From Anaerolineae bacterium (GTDB lineage: Bacteria; Chloroflexota; Anaerolineae; Aggregatilineales; J027), in contig JAJTXY010000032.1 in the NCBI GenBank assembly GCA_021463865.1, positions 1 through 47,658 on the forward strand: DNA of 47,658 bases. Direction: 5' to 3'. The notes beneath the pieces are model-generated. The model saw nothing but the letters and a program-made list of their open reading frames with translations, searched no databases and was not told the DNA's origin. The stretch's first letter is position 1. The number at the start of each line of letters is the position of its first letter. Both the position numbers and the translations under genes were made by a program. Below are positions 41,877 through 47,658 of the stretch, piece after piece.

Positions 41877-41966
41877 GACCCCATCCCCAACCTTTCCCCT
41901 AACAAAGAGAAGGCCTTCAATAGGCCTTTTACTCCCCTCCCTATGTTTGGAGGCGTGGGGTTGAAC
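41877..41966. repeat. Candidate dispersed intergenic palindromic element
   Basis: TGACCCCATCCCCAACC at the left is a loose complement of the GGCGTGGGGTTGAA-containing right end. CCCCT-rich arms flank a central hairpin (AAGGCCT/AGGCCTT). Short C-rich/G-rich intergenic repeats of this look occur in multiple copies in cyanobacterial and Chloroflexota genomes; I cannot confirm other copies here. Confidence 0.4.
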
Positions 41967-42082
41967 AGCCCTGAATTACCCGAGTTCCGTGTAAGACCTA
42001 CCCAACATTGAACCTCGTAACAGAGAAATTGGCTGACTGTGCGCTACTCATATCCATTTTTGCCGTAATGGTTTTTGGGGGC

Positions 42083-42109
42083 TTGACACGTCGCGTGAAA
42101 TTCTATACC
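42083..42109 (+). promoter_or_regulatory. Candidate promoter of the second TetR gene
   Basis: A consensus -35 TTGACA (42083-42088) precedes TATACC (42104-42109) after 15 bases, shorter than ideal. A second possible -10, TATAAA at 42155-42160, would give a nearly leaderless transcript for the gene at 42169. Confidence 0.45.
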
Positions 42110-42129
42110 CTATATGCAATAGTATACGC

Positions 42130-42149
42130 AGTGTGCATTATTGCACACT
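42130..42149. promoter_or_regulatory. 20-bp inverted repeat, probable TetR operator
   Basis: AGTGTGCATTATTGCACACT has perfect 8-bp arms around TTAT and lies between the promoter and the TetR start codon. A further TGCAATA/TATTGCA pair surrounds it (42115-42143). It is the natural operator for autorepression of the TetR gene and control of the transporter that follows. Confidence 0.7.
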
Positions 42150-42168
42150 AGGGATATAAATAATCGCA

Positions 42169-42801
42169 ATGACTACTCCTGCACTAGACCGCCACGAACA
42201 ACGCAAACTGGAAACCCGCCAGCGCTTGTTGGATGCTGCCGAACAGGTTTTCAGCCGTATGGGTTATGAGGCCGCGTCGGTGCTCGACATCACAGAAGCC
42301 GCCAACGTCAGCAAGCGCACCTTCTACCTTCACTTCAATGACAAAGAAGAGTTGATCGAAGCACTTGCCATGCGGGGGTTTATCGAACTCCGCACCCAAG
42401 CTGAAAACAAAGAAGACCTGACTGCCACCGACCATACCTTTGAACAAGGTATGCACTCTGTTGCCAAGCTGATTTTTGAATATGTCCAAGATCACCCACA
42501 ATTGATGGAAATTGTATTTGGGCGCGATGGCTCTTTCCGTTTGCAGGCAATGGCGCGTGAGTTCATCGCACAAGCGTGGGAAGAGAATATCGCCCGTGAG
42601 TGCACATGGAAAGCTGATGCGGACGCACCATCGGTCATTGTCGCCAATGCGATGGCAGGCATGTTGTTCCAACTGATGTGCTGGTGGTCGAAACATCCAA
42701 ACGAATATACCCCTGATGAAATGGCAAAGATGTACGCTTCAATGTTGATTAAGGGCATCGAAGTCAATTTCATCCATCACACTCATATGCAAGAACCATA
42801 G
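42169..42801 (+). CDS. TetR-family regulator upstream of an MMPL transporter
   Basis: The 210-aa protein has the TetR helix-turn-helix at about 14-60: TRQRLLDAAEQVFSRMGYEA, then ITEAANVSKRTFYLHFNDKE. The C-terminal domain is helical and would bind an effector. It is divergent in sequence from the TetR protein at 5444. The MMPL transporter gene follows 235 bp downstream in the same direction and is the likely target. A palindromic operator lies directly upstream. Confidence 0.9.
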   Translation: MTTPALDRHEQRKLETRQRLLDAAEQVFSRMGYEAASVLDITEAANVSKRTFYLHFNDKEELIEALAMRGFIELRTQAENKEDLTATDHTFEQGMHSVAKLIFEYVQDHPQLMEIVFGRDGSFRLQAMAREFIAQAWEENIARECTWKADADAPSVIVANAMAGMLFQLMCWWSKHPNEYTPDEMAKMYASMLIKGIEVNFIHHTHMQEP

Positions 42802-43036
42802 ACGGAGAACTGCCTATGTAACGCCATTTGCCCACTTGGGGATTTGGTCGGGAGGGAGGTGCATCGCGCCAATCATGCCGGGATCGCCGCGTCACCCCCT
42901 CAATGCAAAAAGGGCTGCCATTTTTCAGACAACCCTTTCAGTTGACAATCAACCGCCGTTCCATTTGATCTGCCGGGATCACAACGGCTAGTCCTGTCTT
43001 TAACGTTCATTATAACATAAGGTGAGGAGCAGTTCC

Positions 43037-45262
43037 ATGTTTAGCACCATTGGTCGGTTCGCTGACCGCTATCGTATCCCGCTGTTGTTTGGCTGGATTA
43101 TCGTCGCCATTGCCATTACGGTCTTGGCCCCCAATCTCGAAGAAGTAACCAGCAACGATCAGTCAAATTTCTTGCCGGATGACGCATCATCCACCGTTGG
43201 CAGCGAACTCGTCAACGAGCATTTTCCACAGCAGGCCAGTGACGGCAGCATCGTGGTCGTGTTTGAGGCCACCGACGGCACTACCGTGACCAACGAAACC
43301 AACACGGCCTTTATCGGGCAGATCAGCAATTGGCTGGTCAGCGAAAACGCCCCTGAATATATCGCTTCCGTCACCTCCCCTACCCTGAATCCTGAAGCGG
43401 CAGGTGGCTTGATTTCTACCGATCAGCAGGTAGCAATGGTCGTCGTGGCCGTCAACACCACTGACCTTGAACAGCGGCGCGAAGTCTTGGAGGCGATTGG
43501 CGATGAATTAAAAGCCGCCCCTGCCTCCCTTAATACCTATCGCACAGGTGAGGTCGCCATCTTCTCGGAATATGATGAAGCCATCACTTCTAGCGTTGAC
43601 CGCACGATCTTTGTCACCTTGATTCTCGTGGTCGTCATATTATTAGCGATTTATCGCTCCCCGGTCTCCCCATTGATTCCATTGGGTGTGGTGACGATTG
43701 CCTTCCTCATCGCACGCGGGATTGTGGCATGGCTGGCGGAAAGCACCCTGACGATTTCTGGTACGGCGACCATGCTGCTGATTGTGGTGATGTATGGCGC
43801 GGGGACGGATTACTGCTTGTTCCTGATTAGCCGCTTCCAAGAAGAAATGGCCGATGGGCTGAAATCACGCAAGGCCGTGCGCAACACTGTGCATCGCGTC
43901 GGGGAGTCCATTTCCAGCAGCGCCGGAACTGTGGTGGTCGGTTTCATGGCGATGAGCTTCTCCGCGCTTGGACTATTCAACACGACTGGCCCAACCCTTG
44001 CGATTGGTGTGATTGTCAGTCTGCTTGCTGGTTTGACGCTGACCCCTGCCCTGCTCGGTCTCTTGGGCAAATGGGCCTTCTGGCCTGCCAAACCGCACCA
44101 CCGCAACACAGGCGCGATCTACAAACGCACCAGCCAATGGGTGAGCGCCCGTCCACTGCAAACCATCCTCTTGATTGTGGTCGTGATGGCCCCGATGGCG
44201 GTCTATGGGATGCTGCAACAACAAACCTACGACACACTGGCGGATATGCCACAAGATTCCGAATCGGTTGAAGGCTTCCGCGTGTTGGAAGATCACATCG
44301 GCGCGGGGCAGATGCAGCCGCTAACCGGGTTGGCGATTTTTGATGAGGGCGACCTGCTCACCAACGCGACTACCCTCACGGCTGAAATCTCCCAATTGGA
44401 CGGTGTGGCCTATGTGCGCAGCGCCTCTCAACCGCTTGGCCCCGGTGTGGAACTACCCGCCGATGTCCAGCAGCATCTCAGTAGTACCTTTGTGAATCCT
44501 ACGACCAATGCCGCGCGTTTTGAAATCGTGCTAAAGGATGAACCGTACAGCAAACAGGCGATGGACACCACCGAAGACATCAAGGATGTGCTCAAAGACA
44601 ACGCCCACAAATCCGGCTTGGATGGTTCGACAGCGGTCAACACCGACATCCGTGATTATCTGGCGGACGATCAACGTCTGACGATTGCGCTAGTGTTGGG
44701 TGGCATCTTCATCATCCTCATGATCATGCTGCGCAGCATCGTCGCCCCCATGTATCTGATTGGCACTATCCTATTGAGCTACACCACCACACTCGGCATC
44801 ACCCGCCTTGCCTCCAATATCATCTGGGGGTCGGACGAACTGACATGGTGGGTGCCGTTTTTCATGTTCGTCTTTTTGGTCGCGCTCGGCATTGACTACA
44901 GCATCTTCCTGTTTGGACGTATGAAAGAAGAAGTCCGCCGCTACGGGTCGCCGGAGGGTATTCACCATTCCGTGCAAGCCACTGGCTCGATCATCACCTC
45001 AGCAGGCATTATCGTGGCGGGTACATTCGGCGCGATGATGGCAGGCAGCATTCTCGGTCTGGCGCAAATCGGGTTCGCGGTGAGCGTCGGCATTCTGATT
45101 GACACCTTTGTGGTGCGTACTATCCTCGACCCCGCACTGGCCGCGTTCTTCCGCCAATGGACATGGTGGCCGGGTGGTATTGATCGCACCGAATCTGCGG
45201 AAGCCGCCCCCGAAACCAAACGTTCCACTGGCGCGATGCCAGAGGTCGGTGGGGCAGACTAA
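43037..45262 (+). CDS. MMPL/RND-superfamily transporter
   Basis: The 741-aa membrane protein has two repeated halves, each with an exterior domain after the first helix and a cluster of helices after it. This is the MMPL/RND-superfamily plan of about twelve helices, used to export lipids, drugs or siderophores with the proton gradient. Motifs include GTDYCLFLISRFQEEM (first half) and ALGIDYSIFLFGRMKEEV (second half), the GXDY/GIDY segments carrying the proton-relay acid. I start at the ATG at 43037 with GAGGAG upstream; a GTG five codons earlier overlaps the RBS. A strong terminator follows the stop. Between the TetR gene and this one (42909-42938) lies a weak hairpin. Confidence 0.93.
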   Translation: MFSTIGRFADRYRIPLLFGWIIVAIAITVLAPNLEEVTSNDQSNFLPDDASSTVGSELVNEHFPQQASDGSIVVVFEATDGTTVTNETNTAFIGQISNWLVSENAPEYIASVTSPTLNPEAAGGLISTDQQVAMVVVAVNTTDLEQRREVLEAIGDELKAAPASLNTYRTGEVAIFSEYDEAITSSVDRTIFVTLILVVVILLAIYRSPVSPLIPLGVVTIAFLIARGIVAWLAESTLTISGTATMLLIVVMYGAGTDYCLFLISRFQEEMADGLKSRKAVRNTVHRVGESISSSAGTVVVGFMAMSFSALGLFNTTGPTLAIGVIVSLLAGLTLTPALLGLLGKWAFWPAKPHHRNTGAIYKRTSQWVSARPLQTILLIVVVMAPMAVYGMLQQQTYDTLADMPQDSESVEGFRVLEDHIGAGQMQPLTGLAIFDEGDLLTNATTLTAEISQLDGVAYVRSASQPLGPGVELPADVQQHLSSTFVNPTTNAARFEIVLKDEPYSKQAMDTTEDIKDVLKDNAHKSGLDGSTAVNTDIRDYLADDQRLTIALVLGGIFIILMIMLRSIVAPMYLIGTILLSYTTTLGITRLASNIIWGSDELTWWVPFFMFVFLVALGIDYSIFLFGRMKEEVRRYGSPEGIHHSVQATGSIITSAGIIVAGTFGAMMAGSILGLAQIGFAVSVGILIDTFVVRTILDPALAAFFRQWTWWPGGIDRTESAEAAPETKRSTGAMPEVGGAD

Positions 45263-45299
45263 TCCCCTCGTTTGACAGCCTTTCAAACCTTTGCTCATT

Positions 45300-45335
45300 C
45301 CTCTGGTCACTCTTGGGTGGTCAGGGGAATTTTTT
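45300..45335 (+). terminator. Strong intrinsic terminator after the MMPL gene
   Basis: CCTCTGGTCAC (45300-45310) pairs over all eleven positions, three of them G-U, with GTGGTCAGGGG (45317-45327), with a TCTTGG loop and AA then six T (45330-45335). Confidence 0.85.
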
Positions 45336-45505
45336 CGGATGGGGCAAAATAGCAAATACTTTGAGAATGCTGTGTTTGTTGCCCTAATTTAGTACGAAGA
45401 ATTTATGAATTTTTGTGCCAACTTGATTGTAATCGTGTATAAATCGCCTTATCATCAAAAAGAGCAGTCCATCTTTTACTCTAATTTATGGTTGGGAGAA
45501 CTTGT

Positions 45506-46261
45506 ATGAAACGATTAACCCGTTTGTTTCTTACATTGTCTATAGCGTTTGCGGCAATATTCGCAGTCGGGCTATCAGCGCCCCATTCGGCTGAGGCAGC
45601 CTATGTATCGTATACCGGAAGCCTGACGTTTACTGAAGATGGGGACACCACCAACGCATGGGACGCCTATGCGCTGACGGTCAAAGCAGGCCAGAGTTTT
45701 GAAATTGGGATGATTTGTTTGGAAGAGGAATTTGACCCGTATTTAGAGATTTATGATTCACTCGGCAACCTACTTCTTGTGAATGATGACGGTTATCCCA
45801 CTAGCCCCGAAGACGTTTGTGACTATAGCTCCCTGCTGTCGTTGACCGCCCTCGTGGATGGGAATTTCATCGTCCATGCCACCAGTTATTGGGCCTTCTA
45901 TCCACCCTTGCCGAACGGTGGCTGGGGCACAGGCGGCTACAAGATCTATATTGACGGTGATTTTGTCGCATTCGGCCCAGTTGCCAACAATGTCCCGAAC
46001 TATGGCGAAGTTAAGCTCGATACTGGTCAGCACCAACCCGCCTATGTTCACCCCGGCGGTGGCGAAATCATTCGTGGCAGCAACGGTGCGGATGTTTGGT
46101 TGCCCGCCGATGCTGATGGCAGTGGGTATGATACCTATGTGGTTACGGATGCCGTTGAAGTGGACGGCGAAGTCTGGATTGCCGTGTGGCTAGGTGGCGA
46201 AAATTATGGATGGCTGCCATTATCGGGGGTCACACCCACGCGACAGTTAGCCATAAACTAA
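45506..46261 (+). CDS. Secreted PPC/SH3-like protein, first of two paralogues
   Basis: The 251-aa protein has a signal peptide (about 1-32), a PPC-like beta-sandwich (about 35-155: YTGSLTFTEDGDTTN, WDAYALTVKAGQSFEIG, EEFDPYLEIYDSLGN) with a cysteine pair, and a C-terminal SH3-like module (GEVWIAVWLGGENYGWLPL). PPC domains occur in secreted peptidases and surface proteins as non-catalytic adhesion modules. The ATG at 45506 follows GGGAGAACTTGT. Its paralogue lies at 46649 with a nested hairpin element between them. Confidence 0.8.
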   Translation: MKRLTRLFLTLSIAFAAIFAVGLSAPHSAEAAYVSYTGSLTFTEDGDTTNAWDAYALTVKAGQSFEIGMICLEEEFDPYLEIYDSLGNLLLVNDDGYPTSPEDVCDYSSLLSLTALVDGNFIVHATSYWAFYPPLPNGGWGTGGYKIYIDGDFVAFGPVANNVPNYGEVKLDTGQHQPAYVHPGGGEIIRGSNGADVWLPADADGSGYDTYVVTDAVEVDGEVWIAVWLGGENYGWLPLSGVTPTRQLAIN

Positions 46262-46361
46262 GCAGCAAACCGCATTGAATGAAAATTTTACAGCGGTTTT
46301 CAGGTTGACAGACCCGCCTTTCACACTAGATTCAGCACGGCGGCTTTAGCCCCGTGTGCTA

Positions 46362-46434
46362 ATGGCTACTTGGAGACCGCTCTAAGGCAGGGCAACCCCC
46401 TGTCTTTATTTTTTTCGATTAGCCAAGTAGCCAT
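46362..46434. repeat. 12-bp inverted repeat enclosing a terminator hairpin
   Basis: ATGGCTACTTGG (46362-46373) and CCAAGTAGCCAT (46423-46434) are perfect inverted copies enclosing 49 bases that hold a terminator hairpin with its U tract. It could be a small mobile element remnant with terminal repeats or a structured RNA; either is a guess. Confidence 0.6.
46384..46415 (+). terminator. Intrinsic terminator for the first PPC gene
   Basis: AAGGCAGGG (46384-46392) pairs with CCCTGTCTT (46398-46406) across a 5-base loop with one G-U pair, followed by ATTTTTTT up to 46415. The distance from the 45506-46261 stop codon is about 120 bp. Confidence 0.75.
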
Positions 46435-46648
46435 GTCGCTATTGAATGACCGCCCCAGATTCTCCGTGCCTCGTTTTTGCGAATGGGTCGGTCAGCCTAT
46501 ACCCCCTATCGCCACCTGACCCAGACAATGTTGCCCGCCAAACCCGCTCAAATTCATCCCGCTGACCCCTTGTGAACACCTAGACCCCACCTTACGATAG
46601 CATATGCTTTTGCTCATTGTAATCGTATTCAACATGGAGGAATTCACA

Positions 46649-47503
46649 ATGACAGCAAAACGACTGAGTATCCTGCTCGTGGCTACGCTCATTACGGTGG
46701 TGGCCGCATCGGTGGTGTTCACCCCCAAAGGCGCATCGGCGGCAACCGTTGGTTACAATGGAGACTTGCTTTGGGAGACAGGCAATACCAACAACGGTTA
46801 TGATGTCTATGCTCTGGAAATGGAAACAGGCCAAAGTGTTACCCTGATGATGCTCTGTAAAGGGGCGGATTTCGACCCGCTGATTCAGGTCTATCAAAAT
46901 GGCACGTTGATCGCTTCCGATGATGACAGCCATCCGGCGGGTGCCGACAATCCGTGCAGCGCTTCGGCTCACCTCGTCTTTACCGCCCCCGTCGCGGGCA
47001 GTTTTGTCGTCCGGGCAACAACGGCTGACTTTGTAAGCGGTACCGATTTGGGTTTTGGTACTGGTGCCTACAGCTTAGTCGCGGAAGGCGATTTCCTGTC
47101 CTTTGGGCCGACTGCCGAAAACGTGCCCCATTTGGGCCTTGTGATGATTAACTGGGGTCAAAACCAACCCGCCTTTGTTGCGCCCGGCAGCAGCCAAGTC
47201 ATTGTTGGCTCCAATGGTGCCGATGTGATTCTACCAGCCGACGCCGACAGCAGCGGCTATGACACCTATATCGTGACGGGTGCGGCCAGTGTGGACGGCG
47301 AGATATGGGTTTCCATCTGGTTGGGTGGCGCGGCCTATGGCTGGGTTCCGCTAGAGGACGTAACGGCTGTGACCGTTTTGGATCTTCCCGACTTCCCCAC
47401 CCCCACAACCACCCAAAAATCCGCTGCGACGCAAGCTCATCCTTCATCAATCGCCTCGCCAAGCGCATCCTCACCAACCCCTGCGGCAACCGCGACGCAG
47501 TAG
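46649..47503 (+). CDS. Secreted PPC/SH3-like protein with a low-complexity tail, second paralogue
   Basis: The 284-aa protein repeats the layout of its neighbour: signal peptide (about 1-32), PPC-like domain with two cysteines (MMLCKGADFDPLIQVYQNG), and SH3-like domain (GEIWVSIWLGGAAYGWVPL). It then adds a tail of about 40 residues rich in Thr, Ser, Pro and Ala (DFPTPTTTQ, SPTPAATATQ) that may span a cell-wall layer or be glycosylated. The C-terminal modules of the two paralogues are the most alike (GSNGADV, DGSGYDTY/DSSGYDTY). The ATG at 46649 follows GGAGGAATTCACA. Confidence 0.8.
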   Translation: MTAKRLSILLVATLITVVAASVVFTPKGASAATVGYNGDLLWETGNTNNGYDVYALEMETGQSVTLMMLCKGADFDPLIQVYQNGTLIASDDDSHPAGADNPCSASAHLVFTAPVAGSFVVRATTADFVSGTDLGFGTGAYSLVAEGDFLSFGPTAENVPHLGLVMINWGQNQPAFVAPGSSQVIVGSNGADVILPADADSSGYDTYIVTGAASVDGEIWVSIWLGGAAYGWVPLEDVTAVTVLDLPDFPTPTTTQKSAATQAHPSSIASPSASSPTPAATATQ

Positions 47504-47629
47504 CAGCAACTGAGTCGTTGGGGGACATCCACCATTGATTGACAACTGAATAGTCCAGTCATGAGTCATCCCGAATTTTGTTTCGGCCTTTGCTACAGGG
47601 CTTATTTCCCTAAGCACGTGTAGATTTAG

Positions 47630-47657
47630 GTACGGACGCAACATGTTACGTCCCTAC
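47630..47657. repeat. Near-palindromic intergenic repeat at the right edge
   Basis: A 28-bp near-palindrome centred on AACATGTT (47641-47646 within it) has outer arms GTACGGACG and CGTCCCTAC, with two mismatched pairs. GGGACG-x-AACATGTT-x-CGTCCC-like repeats are common in Chloroflexota and cyanobacterial intergenic regions from my general knowledge; more copies cannot be seen in this window. Confidence 0.5.
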
Positions 47658-47658
47658 G

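Larger units (their letters stand above)
41663..42168. other. 506-bp intergenic region, AT-rich at left, hairpin-rich in the middle
   Basis: The first 100 bases are very AT-rich (41690-41755), with two copies of TTTCAATAT, and should hold the promoter of the minus-strand methyltransferase gene. A repeat-like segment at 41877-41966 contains a strong hairpin, AAGGCCT (41910-41916) pairing with AGGCCTT (41922-41928). The right part holds the promoter and operator of the TetR gene. I see no coding frame I can support. Confidence 0.55.
46262..46648. other. Hairpin-rich spacer between the paralogous secreted proteins
   Basis: This 387-bp spacer has no coding frame I support. It contains a GGC(GGCTTTA)GCC stem-loop within 46338-46352, a 12-bp inverted repeat at 46362-46434 that encloses a strong terminator, and the promoter region of the second gene. 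Confidence 0.5.

Noticed and set aside
1-47658. CRISPR arrays, tRNA genes, insertion sequences and phage genes anywhere in the window
   Set aside because: I saw no regularly spaced repeats, no tRNA T-loop and acceptor signatures, no transposase and no integrase. The HNH nuclease and Uma2 proteins are not by themselves evidence of mobile DNA.

Overview
The window looks like a piece of a Chloroflexota chromosome, probably a mesophilic Anaerolineae-like lineage. This is an inference from gene content: a large cyclase/AAA signalling ATPase, a winged-helix/cNMP-binding/MinD-like protein, short secreted M1 peptidases, Uma2 proteins, PPC-type secreted proteins and a DUF4230 protein with a PT-rich linker. 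GC is moderate, TTG starts are used in places, and Shine-Dalgarno sites are clear. There is no rRNA, tRNA, CRISPR array, phage module or transposase that I can support.

Left part (1-16.5 kb). A minus-strand run encodes a tandem-USP/glucosyl-3-phosphoglycerate synthase fusion, a secreted protein of unknown role and a GH13_18 phosphorylase, which together suggest glucosylglycerate metabolism. A divergent TetR/ABC exporter operon follows, with a perfect 18-bp palindrome at its promoter. Next come an unknown two-helix membrane protein, two tandem paralogous membrane proteins, a GT4 glycosyltransferase, a VapBC-like toxin-antitoxin pair, a twin small-membrane-protein locus with one copy interrupted by a stop codon, and an unusual [2Fe-2S] ferredoxin-HIT fusion. 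A metallophosphoesterase, an Uma2 protein, a membrane protein and a secreted glycosidase-like propeller close this part.

Middle (16.5-32.5 kb). A compact six-gene minus-strand operon holds an 84-aa protein, an HNH endonuclease, a soluble-adenylyl-cyclase-like cyclase/AAA ATPase, a PD-(D/E)XK-type endonuclease, a DNA methyltransferase and a 103-aa protein. Three of its five junctions overlap. This mix of cyclic-nucleotide signalling and restriction-modification is the best candidate here for an undescribed system. After it come a secreted GH5 enzyme coupled to an MFS exporter, a winged-helix protein, a zinc-ribbon protein, two tandem secreted M1 aminopeptidases, and a MinD-like ATPase paired with a protein made of winged helix, cNMP-binding domain and a degenerate MinD-like domain. 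The last could read out cAMP made by the cyclase 7 kb away (inference).

Right part (32-47.7 kb). This part carries a DUF3052 protein, a large secreted beta-helix/FG-GAP protein, an NAD-dependent sugar epimerase, a DUF4230 protein, a conserved unknown, a nucleotidyltransferase, a cytoplasmic GH27 alpha-galactosidase, a zinc-ribbon methyltransferase, a TetR/MMPL exporter pair with a clear inverted-repeat operator, and two paralogous secreted PPC/SH3-like proteins. The latter flank a nested hairpin and terminator structure. The window ends in a near-palindromic intergenic repeat.
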